A stretch of 64,000 nt of DNA, from positions 372,001-436,000 of the forward strand of contig NZ_CP113116.1 of assembly GCF_026625985.1 (NCBI RefSeq), given 5' to 3'. The DNA comes from Mycobacterium sp. Aquia_213. GTDB taxonomy: Bacteria; Actinomycetota; Actinomycetes; Mycobacteriales; Mycobacteriaceae. A model generated the notes under the pieces. It searched no databases, was not told the DNA's origin, and saw only the letters and a list, made by a program, of their open reading frames with translations. Both the position numbers and the translations under genes were made by a program. Below, one piece after another: positions 34,110 through 42,961 of this stretch (the stretch's first letter is position 1; every line of letters begins with the position of its first letter).

Positions 34110-34574
34110 ATGGCGGAACTCAAAGCCCGGCTTCGGGCGGACCTCACCGGGGCGATGAAGACCCAGGATAAGTTGCGGACCGCGACCCTGCGCATGTTGC
34201 TGGCCGCTGTCCAGACCGAGGAAGTTTCCGGCAAGGAAGCCAGGGAGCTCTCCGATGACGAAATCCTCAAGGTATTCGCCCGGGAATCCCGCAAGCGCGG
34301 TGAGGCCGCCGAGATTTACACCCAAAACGGCCGCGGCGAGCTTGCCGCCAACGAGCATGCCGAGGCGCGGATCATTGACGAGTATCTGCCCACGCCGCTC
34401 ACCGAGGCCGAGTTAGCCGACGTGGCCGATACCGCCATCGCCCAGGTTGCTGAGGCGATCGGCGAGCGCCCGAGCATGAAACAGATGGGACAGGTCATGA
34501 AGGCGGCGACCGCGATCGCGGCCGGAAAGGCCGACGGCTCGCGGCTGTCCGCCGCGGTCAAAGACCGGCTCTAG
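34110..34574 (+). CDS. GatB/YqeY-family protein (Rv3688c-like)
   Basis: This 154-residue protein matches the YqeY family throughout: MKTQDKLRTATLRMLLAA near the N terminus, SDDEILKVFARESRKRGEAAEIY in the middle and MGQVMKAATAIAAGKADGSRLSAAV at the C terminus. The C-terminal part resembles the tail domain of GatB, the amidotransferase for Gln/Asn-tRNA, so it may bind tRNA. It is divergent from the PPPGYG-repeat protein. Confidence 0.93.
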   Translation: MAELKARLRADLTGAMKTQDKLRTATLRMLLAAVQTEEVSGKEARELSDDEILKVFARESRKRGEAAEIYTQNGRGELAANEHAEARIIDEYLPTPLTEAELADVADTAIAQVAEAIGERPSMKQMGQVMKAATAIAAGKADGSRLSAAVKDRL

Positions 34575-34625
34575 GCGCGCGGCGCGGGTCGTTTGCATCC
34601 GTGGGCCTGGGGTACCCGATCTGGT

Positions 34626-35612
34626 ATGACCAAGTTCGGCTACACCTTGATGACCGAGCAAAATGGCCCGAAAGATCTTGTGCAGTATGCGGTTTCGGCT
34701 GAGCAGCGCGGGTTCGATTTCGAGGTATGCAGCGACCATTTCTCCCCGTGGCTGACCTCGCAGGGGCATGCGCCGAACGCGTGGGCGGTGCTGGGCGCGG
34801 TGGCACACGCGACCGAACGGGTGGACCTGTACACCTACGTCACCTGCCCGACGATGCGCTACCACCCCGCGGTCGTCGCCCAGCAGGCCGCCACCGTGCA
34901 GATTCTCGCCGACGGCCGGTTCACGCTCGGGTTGGGCAGCGGGGAGAACCTCAACGAACACGTTGTCGGCAAGGGCTGGCCGAGCGTCGAACAGCGCCAA
35001 GACATGCTCTGCGAAGCCATCAAAATCATCCGCGAGCTGTTCGGCGGACGGTTGGTGACCTGGCGCGGCGACTACTTCCAAGTTGACTCCGCGCGACTGT
35101 GGGACGTTCCCGACGTTCCGGTCGGCATCGGTGTCGCGATGAGCGGCCCGAAGAGCGTCGAGAAATTCGCAAAACTCGCCGACCATCTGATCGCGGTACA
35201 GCCCGACAAGGACCTGGTGGACTCCTGGCATGTGGCCCGGCAGGCCGCCAATGGGGCCGTGGGCGGGCGATTGATCGGGCAGATACCGGTGTGTTGGGAC
35301 CCCGATCGTGACGTCGCGATCGAACGTGCGCACGACCAGTTCCGCTGGTTCGGCGGTGGTTGGGCGGTCAACGCCGACCTGCCGACGCCGGCCGGTTTCG
35401 CCGGTGCGACCCAGTTCGTGCGTCCCGAAGACGTCGCCGGAAGCATTCCGTGCGGCCCGGACCTGGACGCGATCGTGGACGCCGTCCGGCCGTACTGGGA
35501 AGCCGGCTTCACCGATATCGCGCTGATCCAGGTCGGTGGGCAGACACAAGATCTGTTTCTCAAAGAAGCGGCGGAACCCTTGCTTGCGGCGCTGCGGGCG
35601 AAATCGCCGTAG
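34626..35612 (+). CDS. LLM-class F420-dependent oxidoreductase (G6PDH-like family)
   Basis: This 328-residue luciferase-like TIM-barrel protein resembles F420-dependent glucose-6-phosphate dehydrogenase relatives. Motifs are SAEQRGFDFEVCSDHFSPW (residues 22-40), VTCPTMRYHPAVVAQQAATV and FTLGLGSGENLNEHVVG. ATG 34626 (MTKFGYTLM) is chosen since upstream codons are not conserved. The substrate cannot be assigned. The DJ-1-type gene follows 34 bases later and may be co-transcribed. Confidence 0.88.
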   Translation: MTKFGYTLMTEQNGPKDLVQYAVSAEQRGFDFEVCSDHFSPWLTSQGHAPNAWAVLGAVAHATERVDLYTYVTCPTMRYHPAVVAQQAATVQILADGRFTLGLGSGENLNEHVVGKGWPSVEQRQDMLCEAIKIIRELFGGRLVTWRGDYFQVDSARLWDVPDVPVGIGVAMSGPKSVEKFAKLADHLIAVQPDKDLVDSWHVARQAANGAVGGRLIGQIPVCWDPDRDVAIERAHDQFRWFGGGWAVNADLPTPAGFAGATQFVRPEDVAGSIPCGPDLDAIVDAVRPYWEAGFTDIALIQVGGQTQDLFLKEAAEPLLAALRAKSP

Positions 35613-35646
35613 CCGGCTGCGGCCAATATCGGTGAAGGAGAATTTG

Positions 35647-36201
35647 ATGGCAAATGAACTGCAAGGCAAGAGAATCGCCATTCTGGCGGCTGACGGTGTG
35701 GAAAAGGTGGAACTGGAGCAGCCGCGTACGGCTATGAGACAGGCCGGCGCCCGGGTCGAAGTTCTGTCGTTGAGGGGCGGCGAAATCCAGGCGCGCGAAC
35801 ACGATCTCGAACCTGCGGGCCGATTCGCGGTCGATCGCGCGGTCAAGGACGCCTCGGTGGACGAGTTCGACGGCCTGGTACTGCCGGGCGGCACGGTAAA
35901 CCCCGACAAGTTACGGATGGACGCGACCGCCGTGGCGTTCGTTCGCGACTTCGTCGAGTCCGGAAAGCCGGTCGCGGCCATCTGTCACGGGCCGTTGACC
36001 CTGGTCGAGGCCGGGGTGGTGGCCGGGCGGACACTCACCTCCTACCCGAGCATTCGCACCGACCTGCGCAATGCGGGTGCGAGCGTCGTCGATGAGGAGG
36101 TCGTTGTCGACGGCAACTTGATCACCAGTCGATCTCCACGAGACCTGCCGGCATTTTGTTCGACGCTTATCAAGCAATTCGCACACGCTCCAACGGGTTA
36201 G
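35647..36201 (+). CDS. DJ-1/PfpI-family protein
   Basis: This 184-residue type-1 glutamine-amidotransferase-like protein has the nucleophile Cys113 in the elbow AAICHGP and the LVLPGG loop near residue 80. ATG 35647 follows AAGGAG at good spacing. Relatives are described as protein deglycases, glyoxalases or stress-related proteases; which applies here is unknown. Confidence 0.9.
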   Translation: MANELQGKRIAILAADGVEKVELEQPRTAMRQAGARVEVLSLRGGEIQAREHDLEPAGRFAVDRAVKDASVDEFDGLVLPGGTVNPDKLRMDATAVAFVRDFVESGKPVAAICHGPLTLVEAGVVAGRTLTSYPSIRTDLRNAGASVVDEEVVVDGNLITSRSPRDLPAFCSTLIKQFAHAPTG

Positions 36202-36297
36202 GCACTCGGCAGCCGGATTCGGCGTTTCAACGCATGGTTTGTGGGCATTAATTCAAAATGCCGTGAGCGCCGCGGCGGTCACCCGAAAGGCCCACCG

Positions 36298-36990
36298 TTG
36301 ACCAGCACGTACCCCGTCACCGCTGATGTTTCGGCTGTGCCCGCGGTGTATCAGCCACAAGACGACTCCCGATTGCTTGTTCGCGCCATGCAGGACAGCG
36401 GACTGATCCCCGGTCGTCGAGTCCTGGACCTGTGCACCGGAAGTGGGTTCGTCGCGATAGCGGCCGCCGAAATGGGTTGTGCCAGTGTGACAGCATTCGA
36501 TATCTGCCCGCACGCAGTGCACTCGACGCGGGGCAACGCGACAGTCGCCGGCGTACAGATCGATGTGCGGGAAGGCTCGTGGATTGCCGCTCTGCGGTGC
36601 ACGCCGTTCGAGGTGGTGGTGGCCAACCCACCTTACGTGCCGACTCCACCGGGGGGCGAAATCGACGTGCTTTCAACAGGCCTGGGCCCATCGTGGGCTT
36701 GGAACGCTGGTCCCGACGGGCGGCTGGTGCTGGACCCGCTCTGCGAGTCGACGGCAGACCTGCTGTGCGACGGCGGATCTCTGGTGCTCGTTCAGTCGGG
36801 ACTGGCCGGTGTGCAGCGTTCGCTGGACAGCCTGCGGTCGACCGGCTTGGATGCTGAAGTGGTTGCCTCCGAATGGATTCCATTCGGACCCGTGCTCTCC
36901 GGACGGGCGGGCTGGCTCGAGGAGATCGGCCTGGTGCGGCGCGGCTGCCGGGAGGAGGAGCTGGTGGTTATCCGGGCGGACAAGCCATGA
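36298..36990 (+). CDS. HemK/MTQ2-like methyltransferase
   Basis: This 230-residue SAM-dependent methyltransferase has motif I RVLDLCTGSGF (about residues 41-51) and the NPPY catalytic motif at 110-113, typical of glutamine/N6-adenine methyltransferases of the HemK group. The best start is TTG 36298, with AAAGG upstream; the frame is open to 36241. Its stop overlaps the CDGSH start (ATGA). The similarity is to HemK2-type proteins often next to CDGSH genes in actinobacteria; the target is unknown. Confidence 0.82.
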   Translation: MTSTYPVTADVSAVPAVYQPQDDSRLLVRAMQDSGLIPGRRVLDLCTGSGFVAIAAAEMGCASVTAFDICPHAVHSTRGNATVAGVQIDVREGSWIAALRCTPFEVVVANPPYVPTPPGGEIDVLSTGLGPSWAWNAGPDGRLVLDPLCESTADLLCDGGSLVLVQSGLAGVQRSLDSLRSTGLDAEVVASEWIPFGPVLSGRAGWLEEIGLVRRGCREEELVVIRADKP

Positions 36991-37196
36991 GTGGCACGCG
37001 GGTGCGGGTGGTCCCGAAAGGCCCGATTTTGGTGTCGGGCCCGGTGCGAATCGAAGTCGACGACGGCGGTGTTGTGGAATCCGATCGGTTCATGGTGGCC
37101 ATCTGCACCTGCGGGCGGAGCAAGGAATACCCGTTGTGCGACACCAGCCACCGGCGCTGCCGGCACGTCGAAGGCGTTGGCCCAGAGCCTAATTGA
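36987..37196 (+). CDS. CDGSH iron-sulfur domain protein
   Basis: This 69-residue protein carries the complete mitoNEET-type [2Fe-2S] ligand set: Cys40, Cys42, Cys51 and His55 (CTC ... PLCDTSH). Soluble single-CDGSH proteins are redox or cluster-transfer factors. It is translationally coupled to the upstream methyltransferase, and its last eight bases overlap the 3' end of the converging iron-redox gene. Confidence 0.93.
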   Translation: MSGTRVRVVPKGPILVSGPVRIEVDDGGVVESDRFMVAICTCGRSKEYPLCDTSHRRCRHVEGVGPEPN

Positions 37197-38208
37197 GCGG
37201 TCGCCGCAACGACGACTGGTCGTGCTTCCAGGACGTCATCATCTTGTCCGCCAGGCGATCCTCGACCGCCGTCAATGCGCGCATCCCGAAAACTACGTCG
37301 CTGTCGAGCTGGGGCTCGTGTGCGACGAGATCGCTGACCACGTCGAGGCGTACCACCTGTTCGTGCACGGCGTCGGCCTCGACATGTTCGCGGTAGAACG
37401 CGACGCAGGCCCACGGTGCGTTCATCCGTTCCAGGGCGTCGGCAATGCGTCGGGAGCCAGGCGATGACGTGATCTCCGTCGCGGCGAAATGTCCGATGGC
37501 CGCGCCACGCAGCCGGCGGTGCAAACCGAACAGCGACATCAAGTTCACGACGGCAAGGGCCTCGGCGGGGACGGCGTCGAGGTAGCCCAGATAGGTCTCG
37601 TCCAGATCGGCCGCCGTCAACAGATCCGCGAAGAGTTGTTGATGTGCTCGATGGCCCTGCCCGGCGCCGTACTCGTCGAATTCGATGGCCACGAACGCCG
37701 CCTTGGCGCCGCCCGATAGTCGGGGAATCACCCAGGCATGCGGATCGCCCTCTTTGAGGTGATACATCGATCGATGCACGAAGTATTCGCGCATCTGCTC
37801 CCAGGTCCCGATGTCGCGCAAGTGGTAGGACGGCCCGGTGCCGTCAACGGGTTCGACGGAAATCGCTTCCATCTCCGCTGCCGAGGTGCGGTCGGGATCG
37901 ATGGGACCGACGTCGCGGCGCACACCGGCGAGAAAGGCACGCTCGAGTTCGGCGCGCAGGTGCAGCAGGTCGGGGTTCCACTCCCAGGTCGGGTCGACGC
38001 CCGCGAAACCCCGGTAGTGCAGCTCGTAACACATGCACAAGGCCAGTTGCAGGTCGAGGCCATAGGGGTCCGAATCGCGCACGGATGCGCCGGTCCGCGC
38101 CAGGTGATCCCCGGACGGAGGCCCCGCCAACGCGCACTGCACCGCCGTCGACAGCGGTCCGTGTGCCGCCGGTAAGGCGGGTTCAACGCTGATCGACGAG
38201 CGGGTCAC
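37189..38208 (-). CDS. Iron-containing redox enzyme (heme-oxygenase-like fold)
   Basis: This protein of about 339 residues belongs to the heme-oxygenase-like diiron family. Visible motifs are YELHYRGFAGVDPTWEWNPDLL, EFDEYGAGQGHRAHQQLF and CVAFYREHVEADAVHEQV, which carry the Glu/His/Asp metal ligands. GTG 38208 is chosen; the frame is open to 38433 inside the upstream gene. It lies 53 bases after the RsbU-like gene on the same strand and may be the last member of the stressosome operon. Substrates of this group are mostly unknown. Confidence 0.82.
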   Translation of the reverse strand: MTRSSISVEPALPAAHGPLSTAVQCALAGPPSGDHLARTGASVRDSDPYGLDLQLALCMCYELHYRGFAGVDPTWEWNPDLLHLRAELERAFLAGVRRDVGPIDPDRTSAAEMEAISVEPVDGTGPSYHLRDIGTWEQMREYFVHRSMYHLKEGDPHAWVIPRLSGGAKAAFVAIEFDEYGAGQGHRAHQQLFADLLTAADLDETYLGYLDAVPAEALAVVNLMSLFGLHRRLRGAAIGHFAATEITSSPGSRRIADALERMNAPWACVAFYREHVEADAVHEQVVRLDVVSDLVAHEPQLDSDVVFGMRALTAVEDRLADKMMTSWKHDQSSLRRPLN

Positions 38209-38261
38209 GTCGTTGGTGATACCACAAACGGGGTGGCCGCAAACGGTGCGCTCGCTTTCTG

Positions 38262-40499
38262 CTACCGCCCGCCGGACCAGTGATCGACGCTTGCGGGCGC
38301 CGCCGGTACCCGGAAGGTGATGTTGACGATGGTTCCGGTTGAGTTGCTGTCGATTTCCATCGTGTCGCTGATGGCCCTCATCAGGATCAGGCCCCGTCCG
38401 CTGTTGCCCGGGTTGAGCGCCGGCGGCTTCCACGAACCGTGATCGGTGATGCGGGCGTGAACTTCGCCGTCAACCGTTTTGACTTCGAGCAGGGTTGTCC
38501 CGAGGCCGTGCCCGCGGTAGGCGTGTTCGACGCAATTGGTGCACCCCTCGTTGACCACCAGCACGATGTCGTCGATCAGTTCGTCCGGGACGTCAGAGGC
38601 CCTGAGCCAGTCGGCCAACCGATGCCGAATGCTAGCCAATTCGTCCGCGATCGAATGAGTTTCGATCCGTAGCGGCGCCTGCTGGTGCCGGTAGATCACC
38701 ATCGCCACATCGTCGTCGTATCCCGTGGCCGGAGCCAGCTCGCTAAGCACCGCGTCCGCGACGGTGTCCAGCGGCAACGTCCTCGTCTCCACCAAAACCT
38801 CTGCGGCGCGGGTTATTCCGTCGTCAAGCGACTCGTGCTTGCGTTCCACCAATCCGTCGGTGAACACCATCAGCGTCGAGCCGGACGGCAGCCGCCAGGA
38901 GACTTGCGGGCGAGGTTCCTCGCGCAGGACCGCGAGCGGCACCGACCGGGCGTCGGTGAGCACCGTGATGCCCGACGGTCCGGCGAGCACCGCGGGCATA
39001 TGACCGGCGTTGCTGTATTCCAAGACGCCGGACTCGGTATCGAGGATTGCCAGAAAAACGGTGGTGCAGTAAGCATTCGGAATGAGCGACGCCGCGAGGT
39101 CGAGTTGCTCGAGCACCAATGCGGGGCGGGCCCCGTTGATCAACAGGGCGCGCGCCGAGCTGCGCAACTGGCCCATGATGGCGGCGGCCGGCAGACCCCG
39201 ACCCACACAGTCGCCGACGACGATGCCGATGCGGTGGTCGCCGATCGGCAGCACGTCGTACCAGTCGCCGCCGATCTCCAGCGGTAGGACGGCCGGCTCG
39301 TAACGCATGGCGAACCCCGGCGGCGGCTCCACGGGTGGCAGCATCGCGCGTTGCAACGTCAGCGATGTCTCGCGGGCACTCTCGAATTGACGCACATGCT
39401 GCATGGCCAGGCTGAGGTGACCGATCAGCACCGTGACCAGGAGCCGGTCCTCCGCGCTGACCCAGCGCGTCGCGCCGAGCTCTAGCCATAAGGCGAGGTC
39501 TCCGGTGCCCGAGAGCACCGCGACCAATCCCTGCGTCTTGCCTGGCTTGTTCGGCTGCTCGATGGTTTTCGCCGTCAGGGGCAGCTGCTGGCGTGCGGCC
39601 TGAAACGTGTCGCGCAACCAGGGATCCAGTCCGCGCCAGGTCGTTTCGGCAGGTTCGCCCGCCATCTGAACGGTCGGCTCGCCGCCGTCGCCCGGCCAGG
39701 TCACGGCGATCACGCGCTGTACGCCAATCGCCGTCCGGCATTCGTCGAGGGTGATCGCCAGCAGCTCGGCGACGCTTTTGGCTACCGCCACGGCGGTGGC
39801 CAGGCGCAGGACGGCGCTCTCCCGTGCGGCGAACGCCCGTTCGGCGGTGACGTCGCGAATCGTCCCCACGTATGCCGCTTCGTTGCTGTCGGTTTCTTTG
39901 ACGGCGTTGATGCTCACCATCACCCAGGCGAGATGCCCATCTCGATGCCGAATCGGTGTCTCGTACTGGGTGCCGCCGTCGCTGCGGACCCGCGATTGGT
40001 GTTCTCGCGCCGTCTTCTTGTCGACCAGCCATGGATGCGGCCACCGGTAGGGCAGGCCCTCCGTCGGGTAGCCAAGGATCTCGATGAAGGCGTTGTTCAT
40101 CTCGACGATCGAGCCTTCATGATCGGCGACGAAGAAGCCTTCCTGCAACGAATTGACCAGGGCCGTGCGGAATTTGTCTCGGTCGGCGAGCCCGTCGGCG
40201 CGGGCACGCTGTTCGGCGTAGCGCTTGGTGCCGTCGAGGAACCCCCGAGTCGCGACGTCGAGCGGGGCCAGCGTTTGTAACAGGAATTCCAGTGCGACCG
40301 GTGCGTCGATTTGAATGTCCCGGGACAGTTCGAGCACCAGCCGGACGTGGTGCTCGATGATGTCGAGCATGCTGATTTGTTCCTGCAGCGCCCGGCGCCC
40401 CAGTTCGTGGGCGACGACCAAGATGTTGTCGTCGCGCGCGTCCAAGTAGGTCCGCAGCGCGGCGAGGTATTCGGCGTGAAATTCGTCGGCGTTGGTCAT
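38262..40499 (-). CDS. RsbU-like PP2C phosphatase with PAS, GAF and C-terminal kinase-type ATPase
   Basis: This 745-residue cytoplasmic multidomain regulator contains, in order: an RsbU N-terminal-like helical domain (about residues 1-90), PAS (105-215), GAF (222-375), SpoIIE-type PP2C phosphatase (390-600, with GGDWYDV and GYDDDVAMV metal motifs), and a HATPase of the RsbW/anti-sigma type (610-735, with NEGCTNCVEHAY and GRGLILM). It therefore could both dephosphorylate an anti-anti-sigma factor and phosphorylate one. The start ATG overlaps the upstream stop by four bases (ATGA). RsfB, encoded nearby, is the obvious candidate substrate. Confidence 0.92.
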   Translation of the reverse strand: MTNADEFHAEYLAALRTYLDARDDNILVVAHELGRRALQEQISMLDIIEHHVRLVLELSRDIQIDAPVALEFLLQTLAPLDVATRGFLDGTKRYAEQRARADGLADRDKFRTALVNSLQEGFFVADHEGSIVEMNNAFIEILGYPTEGLPYRWPHPWLVDKKTAREHQSRVRSDGGTQYETPIRHRDGHLAWVMVSINAVKETDSNEAAYVGTIRDVTAERAFAARESAVLRLATAVAVAKSVAELLAITLDECRTAIGVQRVIAVTWPGDGGEPTVQMAGEPAETTWRGLDPWLRDTFQAARQQLPLTAKTIEQPNKPGKTQGLVAVLSGTGDLALWLELGATRWVSAEDRLLVTVLIGHLSLAMQHVRQFESARETSLTLQRAMLPPVEPPPGFAMRYEPAVLPLEIGGDWYDVLPIGDHRIGIVVGDCVGRGLPAAAIMGQLRSSARALLINGARPALVLEQLDLAASLIPNAYCTTVFLAILDTESGVLEYSNAGHMPAVLAGPSGITVLTDARSVPLAVLREEPRPQVSWRLPSGSTLMVFTDGLVERKHESLDDGITRAAEVLVETRTLPLDTVADAVLSELAPATGYDDDVAMVIYRHQQAPLRIETHSIADELASIRHRLADWLRASDVPDELIDDIVLVVNEGCTNCVEHAYRGHGLGTTLLEVKTVDGEVHARITDHGSWKPPALNPGNSGRGLILMRAISDTMEIDSNSTGTIVNITFRVPAAPASVDHWSGGR

Positions 40500-41122
40500 G
40501 TCGTGGTTCCCCGGTGGCGGGCGGCGAGCACCATTGCGTCGTCGGTTTCCTTCGCGTGTTTACCCAGAATGTGGTCGGCGATCACCACCGCCGAAGCAGC
40601 GAAGTCTAGGTGGTCCAGGTGATCTTCGGCGATGCCGTCGCTGGTGAGGACGATCAGGTCGCCGATCCGAAGTGAAACCACCTGGGCGGGCCTGATTTCC
40701 GGGATGCGATAGCCGACGATGCCGGCGGCAAGGCGCGCACTGGATCGGATGTGGACACCGGTCGCGTCCTTGGAGACGAGGTTGGCGCTGACGTTTCCCA
40801 CCCCGGTCCAGGTGAGCGTTTTGTCCGCGAAATCCACCCGCGCCAAGGTCATGGCGACTCCTCTGGTCCCACCCAACACACGGTGGCAGAGCTGGATCAA
40901 GACTTCCAGCCGCTCGCCGGCGGCTCGCTGCACCGCATCGACGGCGCGCATCGCGGCGCTCGCCGCCGCGGGGCCGTGGCCGAGGCCGTCGATCACACCG
41001 AACAGCGCGGCGTCATCGTCGATGGCGACCGCGATCTTTCGATCGCCGCTGGTGTTCTCGCCGGGTAGTGGGCGCCCCGCGTTCGCCCACTCGATTGGCC
41101 CTAGTCGACCGTTTTCACGCAC
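40496..41122 (-). CDS. RsbX-like PP2C phosphatase
   Basis: This 208-residue stand-alone SpoIIE/PP2C-type phosphatase has VIDGLGHGPAAASAAM (about residues 43-58) and LTSDGIAEDHLD. The size and operon position, directly after the RsbT-like switch kinase, match RsbX, which resets the stressosome by dephosphorylating RsbR and RsbS. It begins with GTG and overlaps both neighbours (8 and 4 bases). Confidence 0.88.
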   Translation of the reverse strand: MRENGRLGPIEWANAGRPLPGENTSGDRKIAVAIDDDAALFGVIDGLGHGPAAASAAMRAVDAVQRAAGERLEVLIQLCHRVLGGTRGVAMTLARVDFADKTLTWTGVGNVSANLVSKDATGVHIRSSARLAAGIVGYRIPEIRPAQVVSLRIGDLIVLTSDGIAEDHLDHLDFAASAVVIADHILGKHAKETDDAMVLAARHRGTTT

Positions 41123-41525
41123 GGCCGGGCACCCATTTCCACATTTCGATGACCGTCCCCTTGCCGAGCGCGGATTCCACGATCAGCCGGTCCATCAAAC
41201 GGCGTGAACCGGGCAGGCCCATGCCGAGGCCGCGACCGGTGGAGTACCCGTCCTCCATCGCCCGCTCGATATCGGCGATGCCCGGACCGTCGTCCTCGGC
41301 GCGAACCACCAGCGCCTGGCGGCCGTCGCGCTCGGCCACCGTGACCCGCACGGTGCCCCGCCCCGCATAGCTGGTGATATTTCGAGCGATTTCCGAGATC
41401 GCCGTGGCGATCATCGTGACGTCGGTCAGCGAGAACCCGAGGTCGAGTGCGAGCTGATGTCCGGCTGTGCGGGCTGCGACGATGTCGTCGGGATTGTTGA
41501 TAGCGACGACAATGTCACACGCCAC
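41115..41525 (-). CDS. rsbT: RsbT-like serine/threonine switch kinase
   Basis: This 136-residue GHKL ATPase has the N-box ATAISEIARNITSYAG (about residues 41-56), the G1 box EDDGPGIADIE and the G2 region GRGLGMGLPGSRRLMD. In the stressosome RsbT phosphorylates RsbR/RsbS and then leaves to activate an RsbU phosphatase. GTG start; overlaps the rsbS-like gene by 11 bases. Confidence 0.93.
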   Translation of the reverse strand: MACDIVVAINNPDDIVAARTAGHQLALDLGFSLTDVTMIATAISEIARNITSYAGRGTVRVTVAERDGRQALVVRAEDDGPGIADIERAMEDGYSTGRGLGMGLPGSRRLMDRLIVESALGKGTVIEMWKWVPGRA

Positions 41526-41904
41526 CGTCGCGCCCGATCGTCGGTTTCCCTACTCCCCGTTGGCGATTCAGTAGGGCAAGGCCCTCCTCAAGATCCAGGG
41601 CAGTGTTCATGTCGTCGAACGCGAGACCCAGTTGAACCATCGCAAAGGCGACTTCTGGTTGCAGACCTACGATCACGGTGTCCGCGCCGCGCAGCCGGGT
41701 CATGTGCGCGATCGTCCGCAGCGACCGGGCCGCGAATGAATCCATCACGTCGATCGCGGTGACATCGACGATGATGCCCTGTGCGCGGAATTGACTGACC
41801 CGCTCCATGAGGTCGTAGCGCAGCCGTTCGGCGTCGGAGTCGGACAGGGCGGCCTGCACCGAGGCGATCAGGATCGCGCCCTGTTTCAGGATGGGTACTG
41901 GCAT
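41515..41904 (-). CDS. rsbS: RsbS-like STAS-domain stressosome scaffold
   Basis: This 129-residue single STAS domain begins MPVPILKQGAILIASVQ. Ser56 in DVMDSFAARSL aligns with the RsbS phosphorylation site (Ser59 in Bacillus). ATG 41904 is chosen because it gives the normal RsbS length and leaves 19 bases after rsbR. Confidence 0.92.
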   Translation of the reverse strand: MPVPILKQGAILIASVQAALSDSDAERLRYDLMERVSQFRAQGIIVDVTAIDVMDSFAARSLRTIAHMTRLRGADTVIVGLQPEVAFAMVQLGLAFDDMNTALDLEEGLALLNRQRGVGKPTIGRDGGV

Positions 41905-41923
41905 ACGGTGCCCGTGGTTGTGT

Positions 41924-42802
41924 TCACCCGGTCTGCTCGCCGGTGCGCGTGACTTCGTAGCCGAGCAAGCGCTCGGCTTCTTCGATACCACCCTGCAGGT
42001 CACCGACCGCGTTCATCTTGGACAGATCCAGGCCGATCGTCACCAGCGTCAGGGCGATCTCCGAGGACAGGCCGGTGATGATCACGCTGGCGCCCATCAA
42101 CCCCGACGCGTCGACCGTCTGCACCAGGTGGTTCGCCACGGTGGAGTCGATGGTCGGCACACCGGTGATGTCGATGACGACGACTTTGGCGCGGTTGGCG
42201 CGGATGGCCCGCAGCAGCTGTTCGGTGACCTGGCGGGCGCGCTGACTGTCCAGCACACCGATGATCGGCAGAATCAGCAGCTGCTCCCGCACCTGCAGCA
42301 CTGGGGTGGACAGCTCGCGGATCGCCTCCTGCTGCTGGCGGATGATGCGCTCGCGTTCCTGCACGAAGGACACGCCCACGGTGTTGGCGATGCGGTTGGC
42401 CGCGGGTTCGTAGGCGTCCAGGACTCGGTTGAGCATCTCGAACTCGGTTTGATACTTCTCGAACAGCGACCGGGCCAGCACGTCGCGCAGCAGCAGCACG
42501 ATGCCGAGCACCTCGTCCGTTTCCACGCCTCGCGGGATGATGCGCTCGGACAGGTCGCGCGCGTAGGCTTGCAGCGCCTCGACGCTACCGGTCTCGAGCA
42601 CCTCGACGTAGTTGTCGTACACGGCGGTCGCCTCGGAGAAGAGCTCTTCGGGAGTCATCGCCGTGAGCAGTTCGGCCTCGGTGATACGTCGCGCCCACTC
42701 CTCACGCAGAACGGTGCGATTCTGCCGCAAATGCTGTACTAGCTGCGGAAGCAGACCTTCGCTGGAGATACTGGCGGTGCTGGTGCTGCTGGAATCTGAC
42801 AT
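41924..42802 (-). CDS. rsbR: RsbR-like stressosome sensor
   Basis: This 292-residue protein has an N-terminal helical, globin-like sensor domain (residues 15-155), a linker helix and a C-terminal STAS domain (165-285). Ser220 in TIDSTVANHL lies at the position of the Bacillus RsbR Thr205 phosphosite, and Ser186 (VLDSQRAR) near that of Thr171, so Ser may replace Thr; this alignment is by eye. It opens the five-gene stressosome operon and is divergent from rsfB across 159 bases. No heme-binding His was assigned. Confidence 0.92.
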   Translation of the reverse strand: MSDSSSTSTASISSEGLLPQLVQHLRQNRTVLREEWARRITEAELLTAMTPEELFSEATAVYDNYVEVLETGSVEALQAYARDLSERIIPRGVETDEVLGIVLLLRDVLARSLFEKYQTEFEMLNRVLDAYEPAANRIANTVGVSFVQERERIIRQQQEAIRELSTPVLQVREQLLILPIIGVLDSQRARQVTEQLLRAIRANRAKVVVIDITGVPTIDSTVANHLVQTVDASGLMGASVIITGLSSEIALTLVTIGLDLSKMNAVGDLQGGIEEAERLLGYEVTRTGEQTG

Positions 42803-42961
42803 CTGGCCTCCCGGGTGCCGCGTCGCGCTCCGCAGTGCGCAGGTTCTATGGGGAGACTAGCCTGATTGGACGCGGGGCAGGTGTTGAGGTCTTCTTCTTC
42901 TCGCAGTTCGCAAGGCAGGTTAGGCTTGCACCACACTGAAGGCCCGGACGAAGGATCGCCA

